DNA of 64,000 bases, from assembly GCA_022695795.1 (NCBI GenBank), contig MU404082.1, positions 186,001 through 250,000 of the forward strand, given 5' to 3'. A program made the position numbers and the translations under genes. Source of the stretch: Biscogniauxia marginata (taxonomy: Eukaryota; Ascomycota; Sordariomycetes; Xylariales; Xylariaceae). Under the pieces are notes generated by a model. That model did not search any database. It saw only the letters and a list, made by a program, of their open reading frames with translations, and was not told the DNA's origin. Positions within the stretch are counted from its first letter, which is position 1. Each line of letters begins with the position of its first letter. Positions 46,283-56,743 of the stretch are shown one piece after another.

Positions 46283-48173
46283 CGTCTCGCATCGTCGTCC
46301 GGGCTTCGCACATACACATACACACACCACACACACGTACGGCTAGCTGCAGTTGACGTATGCGCAAGCACGAAGACCAATCGGCGAGCTTATTCATAAG
46401 CTAGTTTCCGTCATCGAAGGCATGATGATGTGAGAATGCAGGGGGAGGTTGGGGGAACATGAAGTGCGGCGGCCGAGACATCAATATATAGTCCAGTCTA
46501 GAGAGAGTCGGCCGGGGCTCACCCTGGCAGGAATGGGGATAGGAATTACACAGCCAGCCAAGCAGCCAAGCCAAGGCCCTGGCTATTTGCTCTAGTGTGC
46601 GGCGTGGACTCGGCACGTGTGGGAGTCTAGATCAAAAACAGGAGGGGAATCCGTTCCGCTTCCGTGCCTTGTCAATCTTCATCCACGACCAGGTCCCCCA
46701 TTGGTCTCGCCCACGCAAGTCATGACGAATGGGGGGGAATCCTGCACGCCAGCGCTGCAAGAACGGCCCCTCGGGTCAGAACGGTTTGTTCTGTGGTTCC
46801 TCTGATCCTCGCGACGGGCTTGAAGAAACGCTGTGAAACTCCAGATGCATACCTACCTACCTGGGTATGTGCTTACTTACTTACTTACAGATTACTAAGA
46901 ATAGCCTAAGACAAGCTGATCTGCCGTAGGATGGCCTATTTGATAACACCCAACTCTCTATTCACTTATAAAACAAGCCGCGTTGTAACCTATCCCGACC
47001 TTCAGCAAAGCTGCATGTATGAAGCATTAGTCATGCAATTCAGACCGCTAATTCTTTCTCCCTTTTCCTCTCTTTCCTTTCTGCGTTCCGGCTTATGCTA
47101 GGTATTTCCTTGAACAACATGTATGCAAAGAACGATCAACCAATGTTATCTAAGTAGGTAGTTAGTGAAAAACAATTCCGTACACAAAGTCGTATCGTGC
47201 TTGGTGTATACCGAAGGAAATCTCTCCAGATAATAAGCTTATAGTGGATATCGTCTACATAATTAGTCTCTGGGCAAGGCTGATATGCAGTGTACATACC
47301 TAGGCTATCTGCCATTATACGGAGTACAAATGTAACCGACCTGTATAGTACTACAATTTGTTGACTTATTCAGCAACTGTAGGTACACAGTACGATGACT
47401 GCACGTGACCTGAAGTATCTCACTACTTAAGGTCCCCTGTACAGTACATTATTTCCTTACACTTACTAGTTAATACACAAGCCTAGGTAGAGCTTTAATC
47501 TCAACACAATTAACCGTTTTAATATGGCGCCCACCTTTTCCCGCCCCTAACGAGTACCTCATGATTTTATCCCGTCTTATATAATTATACGTGTATGTGA
47601 CTTTGATTTGTAACTGTTATATCTCTCACTTAGCAGTTATAATCATACTTAACATGTTTATCATAGTGACTAGAAACGAGATTTTATATAAGATATTTTA
47701 GCCTTATATTAAACCGACCTTAGTTTATATGAAGGCCCTCTCCCTAGCTTGATCTTAGGAAGAAAGTTTAAATATTTGTTTTCTTTAATTTATATGAAAG
47801 CTATCTTGTATATAGGTATGTAAGGATCATAACACAGACTTAAGAAGGTTAACCATTACTCACTTCTCGCTACTCATCCGATCCGATATAATCGCATGAC
47901 CAAGTTAGAGAAATTTCACGAAATATACGTTAAAATCCAGCATTAAAAGTGAACAATTTATTTATACTCTCTCTCTCTCTCTCCCATAACAAGCTCTCAA
48001 TACCTCCTCCAACTCAAAAGATACCCCACCTCATCCTGTAAACCACGAGTGTGTAGAAGAAGTAGAGCATCAACTAACTCCCCTCCCCCCCAGTCTTCAT
48101 CAGCCAACCAACCAACCAGTCATTCAACCAGCCCCGTCCACATCTCCACCTACCTCCCTACCTACCTACCAAC
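46283..48173. other. Intergenic region with an AT-rich patch
   Basis: No gene was found. A (CA)n/(GT)n stretch lies just upstream of the Clr5 start (46312-46335). From about 47.5 to 47.95 kb the DNA is AT-rich, with stops in all frames, resembling the 31-kb patch. A (CT)n run lies at 47967-47983. Confidence 0.45.
47967..47983. repeat. (CT)n microsatellite
   Basis: Eight CT units between the AT-rich patch and the 3' end of the HEL117-like gene. Confidence 0.85.
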
Positions 48174-49724
48174 CTACCCAAACCTCAACCTCGCAATCTC
48201 CCGCAGCCCCTCCAGCACCCCCTCCTCCCGCTCCCGGTACGCCCGGACCCTCTCCTCGCGCTCCGCCGCCTTGGCCCGCATCATCTCCTCGCGCCGCAGC
48301 TCCCTCTCCGTCTTCTTCCTCTCGGCCGCCGCCCGCGCGCGCTTGTACTCCTCCAGGCTCCCTTCCGGCCCTCCCCCTCCCCCTCCCCCTCCCCCACCCA
48401 ACAGCTCCGCGTCCCCCATCTCGGGGGCCCCCTCGGGGGACTTCCTCTCCCGGAACCCGCGCATCATCTCGCCGACCTCGCGCTTCTTCTCGAGCCGCCG
48501 CTCCCGGGACCCCGGCTCCGCGCGGGGCGCGAGCTCCTCGAGCCGCGCCTTCTGCTCGGCCCGGTCGGCGCGCCGGTCGAGCCGCAGCTGCGCCGCGCGC
48601 GAGACCTGCTCCTCGGCTTGGGATTCCGCGCGCAGGGAGAGGTCCTGCAGCGTGGGCACGTTGGGCCCGTGTCTGGCTGTCAGCGCTCGGGCCTGGCCCG
48701 GGAGGATCGGGCCGTAGTCGTCGTCGTCGTCGTCGTCTTCATCGCCTTCGTCCTCATCGCTTCCCTCTCCACGGCCATGATTATTAATATTATTATGATT
48801 ATCGCGATATCGTTGCTCGCCATCCCGGTCGCGTTCTCGAACGGGGTCTTGATCCCGCACGTGCCTCTCCTCTCCCCGCGGTGCCAGCTCCCCGACCACC
48901 TCCTCCCACTCCACCCTAGCCTCCTCGAAGATCTCGGGGCTGTACCAGCCCTCGGCCAGCTCGCCCGTGTTCCACTTGCTCACGAAGCTCTTCCAGCGCC
49001 CGCGCACCTCCCGCTCGTCGAGCATCGTGATGTCCTTCTGCTTCTGAACGTCCAAGTACCGCGCGAGCAGCGGCCGGAACGCCTCAAGGTCGTGGGTCCG
49101 CGAGAGCGCGCGCGCGTCGAATGGCAAAGAGGCCGGGACCAGGGCCGGGGCCGGGGCTGGGGCGTGTAGGGTGGGACGAGGGTTTACGGAGGAGCGGCGG
49201 CGGCCGCCGTGCCGACGATGATGATGATGATTATGATGTTCGGAATGCTTTTTATGACGGTGTCGAGAGGACGAAGGTGAGCGGTCGCGTTCGTGGTCGG
49301 ACCGGTGATGGCTTCGGTGTGCTTGTGCTGAGTGGGAACGGGCGTCGGAGTAGGAAGTTCGCGATGCATGTTCGCGCTCGCGTGCGGAATGGGGGTGCTC
49401 AGATCTTTTTCTCTCGTCATGATCTCGCTCTGTGACCTCCCTAGCATCCCGTCTCCTATATTCGTTTCTGTCTGCAGAGTATCGCTCGCGCCTCTCTCGT
49501 GGGGACTCGGACCGCCTCCTCCTCTTCCGTGATCCATCTCCCCTTAAGCCTTCCCCGTCCCTATCATCGTAAGCGCTCCGCCGAACACGCCGCTTGTCAG
49601 ACGCATATCCTTCTTCGCGCGGCATCTTCTCGTGGGAGCTGGAGTCAGAATGGGGTCCGTGGTAGTCGTCTTCGCCCAAGTCGTTCCCGGCCCGGCGTCG
49701 GTTGCGATCGCTAGGTTCACCCAT
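48174..49724 (-). CDS. Arginine/acid-rich nuclear protein, HEL117-like
   Basis: This is a single-exon, 516-residue, highly charged protein. The N-terminal 175 residues are Arg/Ser/His/Asp-rich (KRRRRSESPRERRERYSADR, then HHNHHHHRRHGGRRR), resembling RS/RD-domain splicing cofactors. The only clearly folded part is central (about residues 205-270): LEAFRPLLARYLDVQKQKD, then RGRWKSFVSKWNTGELAEGW and YSPEIFEEA. This arrangement is found in fungal proteins annotated as related to RNA helicase HEL117, although no helicase motifs are present. An acidic run (EDEGDEDDDDDDDYGP) is followed by a coiled-coil Glu/Arg-rich C-terminus with ten glycines (GGGGGGGGGG) encoded by a CCT repeat. A role in RNA processing is inferred from composition. 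The stop overlaps a (TACC)n tract. Confidence 0.75.
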   Translation of the reverse strand: MGEPSDRNRRRAGNDLGEDDYHGPHSDSSSHEKMPREEGYASDKRRVRRSAYDDRDGEGLRGDGSRKRRRRSESPRERRERYSADRNEYRRRDAREVTERDHDERKRSEHPHSAREREHASRTSYSDARSHSAQAHRSHHRSDHERDRSPSSSRHRHKKHSEHHNHHHHRRHGGRRRSSVNPRPTLHAPAPAPALVPASLPFDARALSRTHDLEAFRPLLARYLDVQKQKDITMLDEREVRGRWKSFVSKWNTGELAEGWYSPEIFEEARVEWEEVVGELAPRGEERHVRDQDPVRERDRDGEQRYRDNHNNINNHGRGEGSDEDEGDEDDDDDDDYGPILPGQARALTARHGPNVPTLQDLSLRAESQAEEQVSRAAQLRLDRRADRAEQKARLEELAPRAEPGSRERRLEKKREVGEMMRGFRERKSPEGAPEMGDAELLGGGGGGGGGGPEGSLEEYKRARAAAERKKTERELRREEMMRAKAAEREERVRAYREREEGVLEGLREIARLRFG

Positions 49725-50695
49725 GATGATGGTAACGATACGATATGCTATCGCAATTATGGCAGGTGGCGTGGGCTTGGCAGTGTTTGTTTTGGTAGAG
49801 CGGCTGCAACGAGGTTGTAGTGGCTACGAAGAGAGGAAGTTCGGGGTGGTGGTGGTGGTGGTGTAACGTCGTTTCCGATTTCCCGGATGCAAAAGAAATT
49901 CAACTTGAGTCGGCATAGCCTGGTCTAGAGTGCCACCTAGTCTGCATGCATCTCTAGCCGACTTAGAAGCACAGGGTAGGTCGTGGCGTCTGTTGCGTGG
50001 TATGGGGTAACATACAGGCTAAAAAGTGATGTTGTAGAATTTAAAAGCGGTGCTGCGATAAAGCTTAAAATCACATCTTGTTAGATCCCAGTTCTGTGTG
50101 GGGAGCCCCTTGGACGATCGTCCCCCCGCCCCCGTCTGATTGGCCAATTCACCCTTTTACTATTTCAAAGCGGCTTATACTCCCTTAATTCTGAGTATTC
50201 AAATCAAAAACTCCTTACCGAATCATCAGTGCCTATAAACAAATCTCTCAAAAAATCGTCGGGATATAATCATCAATTATTATACTCCACTAGCCCAAGC
50301 CTGATAACACAACAGAGCTTCCTTCATTCATTGTCGCCGCCCCCAATCCCTCTCCCCTTTTTTTCCGGCCAGCCAGTACTTTTTAACCTAGGTAGTATAT
50401 GTCGCCCGTCGCCCTTCGCCAGCGTCAGGATAGGACACCTATCTATATAACCTCAAATTTATGAGGTCATAACAGTATTTTTCTCTCCATCGTAGTCTCC
50501 CTCGTTTTTTGTTTCCTTCCCGAGTTCCTATGGGTATATCTTCCCGTCTATTTCCTAGCCCCCTAAAGGTTCCTTGTTGGTCCCCAAGATCTATCATAAG
50601 AAACGGCATATACCTCATAACGTCATACGGCCCTGAGAGTGAAGAACAGCCGGCTCGTGTTAAAGCATGTAGCAATTATCACCTTCCTGGACACC
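49725..50695. other. Intergenic spacer
   Basis: This is the promoter side of the HEL117-like gene and the 3' flank of the copper-fist gene. A (GGT)n run occurs at 49845-49863. No gene was seen. Confidence 0.4.
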
Positions 50696-52493
50696 TTATA
50701 GCGAAGCTTCACTCAAGTCCTTGCCATGGATCATACAGCCCGCACATGCGCAGTCATCGCCACAAGGACATGAATTAGACTTCCCGTCGCAGCCCAATCC
50801 CATCTTTTCCACGTCGTACTGCACGAAGAAAAAGTTCTCCGGCGAGAGAGTCTGGTCTTCTAGGCACGGTCCCGTAACTGTGTCCGACGAAGTCGTCTCC
50901 GAGGTCGGGGATGGACCATCCCCAACCGGGGGCAGAGTCGCAGTTGGAATAGTTATCGGAATCGAGTTCCTGGCCTCTGCTATGCTCTTAACGTACTCTT
51001 CATTAGCGGGACTCGTTACGTATTGGCTATCCATTGCCGATCGTACGTAGTCCTGGGTTGCCTCGTTGAAAGGATGCGCAGTGCATCCCACACACTGGCA
51101 TCCAGGACCGCAGGTGCATTCATGCATCGTAAGCAAGTTCGTGGAACTCGCGTTCGAGTCCATTCGAGGTCGTGGATTCGTGTACCCACTTTGTGGTGTG
51201 CTTTGTGAGTTCCCAGCCATGGCCTGCTGCCAGTGAGCGAGTTGTACTGGCTGAAAGGGAGTCCCATAGGAAGGGGGGTATGTGTATATCGTTGGTTGAT
51301 GAAAGTGTGTGGAGTATATTTGTTGGTTGAATCCCACTGCCTGGGGGTACTGCGCCACAATATTATTACCGCCAGGTGGCAGGGAAAGTCCAAATCCCAT
51401 CAGGTCCAAGGCATCTTGTGGTTGCATATGTGATTGGAACTGTGCTGGCAATTGTGATTGTGACTGGGCTTGCGGTGGTGGTTGAGAGCTAGGTTGCGAA
51501 CAGCAACTACTAGATTCCTCCGGGGGCAACTCATACGAGAAGGAGCCAGAACTCGACGTTGGTGTGTGCTGCGGGGCGCTAGATGTGCCAGACGCGAAAC
51601 TAGAGCGACCTGAAGCATCGTTCCTCGAGGATACCGTAGGAGACAAGTCAGCTATACTATTATTAGGTGGAAAGGAATGGTTCATGGTTGTGTCTAGGCG
51701 GGAAACCGTGGGCTGGAAGTCTCCGAATTGTAAAGGAAAGGCACCACTTTGTTCGAATCCAACCGGCAAAGCCGGGACAAAGTTTTGAGATGTCATCGGG
51801 TCAGTTCGTTCTATTTCATCCTCTATACTAAGCGGAAATCCTTGGTGGTCCATAATATTAAAAGTGCTTGGTTCCATGCGTTCCAGAGTAGAGGGATCAT
51901 AGGGTTGCTTTCGATTAAGAAATTTCGAAGCTGTCTTCTGAATTCGGAAGGTTGTTCCTTTCGTAGGCGATAGGGGGGGGTTATCAAGATTTGGGGGCTC
52001 GATTTTGATCTTCGTCGGCACGCCGTTAGGGTTCTGAGCACTCCTACAACCGCATTTTCCTTTTCGGGGTATAGCAGCTGTGACGTTGCCACAACCGCAG
52101 TGCTTGCCCGGCGCGTGGGGGCAACTACTTAGAGGCCGACCCGGTTTCCGCACCGGTACCATCACGCGCTCACAGGCGTGCGTGCATTTCGTCGATCGAT
52201 GGCCACGTATACATGGCTCACTACAAGCGGCCAAGAGAATGCGTTAGCATCGTATTCCATTGATAGCCTAAGATGCGATCTGGAAGGTTGTCGGGCCGGT
52301 GAACTGTTACGCGCAAGCATGAGAACAAGAAACGATGCTGGGGAAAAAAAGAAACGGACGCAACCCCATGTCGAACACGCGGGTCTGCAACCTGCCGGGG
52401 ACTCGGAAGAGATAACTGATAGTTAAACAAAAAGAGAGGACACAAAGTTAGTCCTACTTACCAGGCCATCTTCTGTCCATGTATAATAGGCAT
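50696..52493 (-). CDS. Copper-fist transcription factor (Cuf1/Grisea/Mac1-like)
   Basis: Two exons (52493-52462 and 52220-50696) give 518 residues; the 241-nt intron follows codon 10 (MPIIHGQKMA, then a split Cys). The copper fist covers residues 1-40: a zinc-binding pattern including CEPCIRGHRSTKCTHACERV, then VPVRKPGRPLSSCPH with the RKPGRPLS minor-groove motif, and a CGCGNVTAAIPRKGKCGC segment. The middle is Ser/Gln/Pro-rich and probably activating. Two Cys clusters lie in the C-terminal third (ECTCGPGCQCVGCTAH and CPCGDDCACAGCMIHG). Such C-terminal CxC repeats bind Cu(I) in Cuf1/Mac1/Grisea regulators of high-affinity copper uptake, so this is more likely a copper-uptake activator than an Ace1-type detoxification factor. 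The upstream spacer of 4.2 kb is unusually long. Confidence 0.92.
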
Positions 52494-53423
52494 CTTGAAT
52501 ACCTCCGCGTTTCCGCAAGCGGGCACGACACGAAGAAACGCGTAAAGGTGCTGGTTTATAGGAGAAGGAGTGTAACAGACAGTGTGGTGGACAGTGATAT
52601 GGGTGGCCGTCAAGGTCCCCCAGACTTGTGCTTAGACTCTGTCTTGGAGATCGGCAGTTGTGTGTACCAGTACGACGAAAAAGAAGCTCTTCCAGGTCCG
52701 CTCATAAGGCTGGTTCGTGTGTGTGGGTAGGCAATCAGATAGGTAGATCTGTAATTAGCGCTCTTGGGGAAATGAATCGGTACGTTGCGAAGCGACACAG
52801 CATAGAAGAACAAGTATGGTAGAGCTCAGGACTCTTGACAGGAAAAACGGGGAATAGCTCGAATAGTTCGAATAGCCGTAACACAAGACGAGTTTAGGGC
52901 CCGTGCTTGAGGGGAGATGTTCCCTCAACTCCTAGATAGTTACGACGTCGTAGCCGGAAACATTAGTACACCAGCTAGTCCTTGGAGATTGCCAGGTGAG
53001 ACGAGCGCAATAGAAGCTAGGATAGTTTAAAACAAAGAAAGGTCCAGTGAAAAATAGTCGGTAAAAACCGCCTCGAATCGGCTACCTAATTCGGCCACAG
53101 TAGGATTTCGTAACGGTATTCACACCTTGGAGTTCTGTCGGAGTCGGCAACTCGGTTATCGGTAGAGGTTAGAGGCTGCCAACTTGAGACTCGATAATGC
53201 TTAGTCTTATGTCAGCCCGTACTTGTACGATTGCCTGGGTGTAGGTACCCGTGAGTCGAGTTAGGGCTGAGGGCTGAGTGTCAGAGAGTGCGGTTGAAGT
53301 CTATGGGAAAGGAGGGTATTGATCTTGTAATGCGTAGTCAAGTCCTAGCGAGTTTCCCACACCTATGATCTCCCGTGAGGAGTAGTCATGTGTCAAGGGT
53401 AAGCTCGTATGATGCGCGAGGCT

Positions 53424-53453
53424 GATGGAGGGATGGAGGGATGGAGGGATGGA
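53424..53453. repeat. GATGGAGG octamer tandem repeat
   Basis: About 3.7 head-to-tail copies, 970 bases upstream of the copper-fist start. Confidence 0.85.
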
Positions 53454-56054
53454 TAGACGGCTCAGTACGGGGCGAGCTCAGGCACAGGGTTCGAGAGATC
53501 TGCTGTGGGATGAGTCTAGACGGACTCACCAGAAGCAGGACAAGGATGCCGGGGTTATGGCATTATATAACCAATGGTCCTGGGACGAGAGAGGAGAGAG
53601 TATAGTGGTCTGCGGAGGGTAGGCATGTATATAACGGGACCAACGGGCCATGAGGGTGAGCGACTGTGACTGTGACTTCGGGGAATTTCCCAAACCTTGT
53701 GTGTAGGTTAGGTTTTTTTTCTTATTTTCTAGCCCGTTCAAGCAGGTTCAAGTCTCGTTTGTTGCCTCCAATGGCTAGTCCCAGCAGAAGATGATGTTCC
53801 AGCCATTCATCTTCGTCATTCAAACTCTAGGGAAAGGGTTAAAGAGCACAGCAAAAAGTGAGAGACGATAGGGAATGGGAGACTTGAGGACTGAGAGTCG
53901 TGTTGTCGGTGGGGGGTGGGAACGAAACGAGCAAGTTTTGATTGGCTGAAACGGCGACAGAAGGCTGCTGACTTTAGTTAGACACCCCCCCCCCCCCCCG
54001 TCCCCTCGTCCCCTTCCGCTGACGACCAAGGGGCGTGGCGCAAGGGAATGGGAAATCAGGGACCTGAAAAGCCCTGCCGACTTTGCAAGGAGGGGCGGGT
54101 ACTGTAACTACTTTCCGAGGTACTTCGTTAAACGGGAAGGGACAGGGTATTTGGGAAGTACAATGTACCTGCTAGCAGTGTACCTCCCTCATGCGTCTGT
54201 GGCTGCGAACTTACAGGCGGGGAGCAGCTGTCAAGCTGTGGGGCGCTACGTTTAGTTCACTTTGTCGGTTCTTCAACAAACTTTTTATTCGGCCTGTTCG
54301 AGCCATTCTTGCAGCTCTCGACCAACTAATAACAGAACAGCACATGCAGCCTCCTACGCTACATGGGAAGCAATGGCCTGATCGGGGAGGTGGCCATCCT
54401 GCAAGAGGCAAAGCTCGTCCTGCATATGAGCCCTGACGAAAGAGACCGACCATTCTCCGTACGTGCAGACGCGCGCCTGGGCAGGAATTAAGTGTGCCAC
54501 CATTGGAGAAGGAGAATTAAAGGTTTACGCTATCCAGGTTGAGGCTCTTGCAGCATCTTCCCGAGAATGTACATATCGTTCCATTGGAATCGATGCACTT
54601 GGTAATTGTTCTGCAATGGGTTTAGTTCATACCTAAGCTACCTAGTCTTGGCCAACAGACTGTTGTTAAGACCAGACATAGAAAAACATATTAGTCACAT
54701 TATATACCTACATGCACAGGATTGAATGCATGTGTGCTGATGATGACACCATTAGCATTGATATAGGCTTTAGTGGTATTAAGTGTTGAAGCGAGAGCGA
54801 GCCGGGATGATCAAACAATTGAAACGACTTAGTCTATCCACTACTGTCGATCTGCAGACTATAGGAACCTTCGGGACAAGTCTGTATAGCTATGTATTAT
54901 GAATACTGCTCTTAACTAATATCGAGTTGCGGGGAGGGTGTTGCAAGTATGTGGAAACCATCATCATACATACCTATGTACATAATTGATAATGTTATTA
55001 GACCTCTTGTATCAGGGATGAATAGGAATCTTCCCCATTTGCTCCCCCAGAAGAAATTCTCCGAGATCGTGCATTTATAAGTCTCTCTCAGCCTAGAGCT
55101 AATATGATTACTAAGTTGTTTTCCCTTTTCCTTCTTCCTTTTTTCCTTTTTTTTCGCCAAAATATGCATACATGTGCCTAAAACTATCTAGCTACTATAA
55201 ATAACCGTAACCGCCTAGAATCTACCTATAGGTAAAACAAAATACGCTAGGTTAGGGGCATATCAAAACGATGTGGGCGTTGGAAGTGGGTAGCATCACA
55301 GGTTGTTTGCTTTTAGGAACTCTTGCATGCTGCACTATGCAAGCCATGAAAATATACAGCAACCTTATATCACTACCGTATTATCCAGAGACCGGGTCCT
55401 GCATAACTCGCTGATCACCAGGTGAGTGTACCATTGCATGAGAAGCACATGTTTGATCTAGCCTGCGTCTCGGCTCCTCTGCAATGCATTCCCGAAAAAA
55501 AGAAACAAAATTGCAATGTGTTCTGAACGATATCAATTTCCTCCCGCCTAGCATTACCATAAACCCTAACAAGAAGCTACCGACCGACACATGCCGGGAA
55601 CTAACAGCGGGATCGGATCGAGATCTAGGCAGATCTCATTGCATGCATAGGTAGATCCACTGTAAGCTAAACGGAAACCAGACAGTTAATCTAGATAGTT
55701 GACTAATAATCGAACCCTGGCCAGCCTATTACACAAACATGGACATGTGTAATTCCTATCTCTATGATTAGAGCTATAGGGTTGTCATCTGAGGGCTTCG
55801 GCTTCAGTTGCCGTCCTGGTGTGTTGACCTGAGGAGAAAAAGAGAGAGAGCATACTAGTAATCGGTGCCCTCCTAACAACACCTACAACTTAACAACACA
55901 CTAACTAGGGGATTCGGTCACAAATGCTCGGCAAGGTAACTTCAGCAGTGACATAAATTAAGGTCGAATACGAGGATTTCGATGAGCCTTACATCCGTAT
56001 AGGATATAATTAGGCAGACTGCCCACAATAGAAACTTTGCTCTTCATCAATGGC

Positions 56055-56111
56055 GTTCTCTAGCCCTGCAGACGTTCTCTAGCTTTGCAGATGTTCTCTA
56101 GCCCTGCAGAC
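56055..56111. repeat. 19-bp unit tandem triplicate
   Basis: Three contiguous copies of GTTCTCTAGCCCTGCAGAC. The first and third are identical. The middle copy differs only by three C-to-T changes. Confidence 0.9.
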
Positions 56112-56743
56112 GAAAGGCGTAGAACGAGCCTCGAGTCCTAGATCGGAGACAGACGCTATCATATGCTAAGAAGCATATATTTGTTGAGGCCCAGGGGGGA
56201 ATCGAAGAGGCTTGCGACCTTGGCGAAACTTTGATCATACAATGTCAAAGTTTCCAAGCTTTCTCGACTACCTCCTGAGCTATCTGGACCCAGTAATTCT
56301 GTCAAGAGAAGTCTACCGGTCTACAACCCGGTGTAACTTGGCGTCAGCACCGTCTACGCCACTTGACCCGTCTACTTAGGGCCCTATCTAGACCTCAAGT
56401 ATAGTTCAGATTCCAGTAGTTCTAAAACATCCTCGGGACTTGAGACGCGTAGCTGTGGTGACAAGTGCCGAAGCTTACTTCCACATGTCTAGAATGAGTC
56501 ATCCGGCATTCGGCGCGGCAATTCGCTTCATGTTGGACCTTCTGATTGAGTTCGACGATGCTGCTCCTTTCCAATGCCGTCGGCACCTGAGCCATGCTCC
56601 ATAGAATCCGTCAGAATATGCAGGAACAAGCTTCAAGATCTAGTAAGGGCGCTTGTTACCCTAGTCTAGCATTAAGCAAGTCATAACCCGAGACTGCAAA
56701 GGGAGAACGATGCGATGTCGAAGATCGAGACCTTGGATCGGCA

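Larger units (their letters stand above)
52494..56743. other. Long gene-free region upstream of the copper-fist gene
   Basis: These 4.2 kb have no supported coding region on either strand. They hold low-complexity elements: a GATGGAGG octamer repeat at 53424-53453, poly(C) of 15 at 53985-53999 and a 19-bp triplicate at 56055-56111. The part near 52.5-54 kb is probably the promoter and 5' UTR of the copper-fist gene; the right end is the 3' flank of the SR140-like gene. A non-coding transcript cannot be ruled out. Confidence 0.5.

Noticed and set aside
55690..55740. TCGAACCC resembling a tRNA B box on the minus strand
   Set aside because: No A box at the right distance and no cloverleaf pairing could be drawn.
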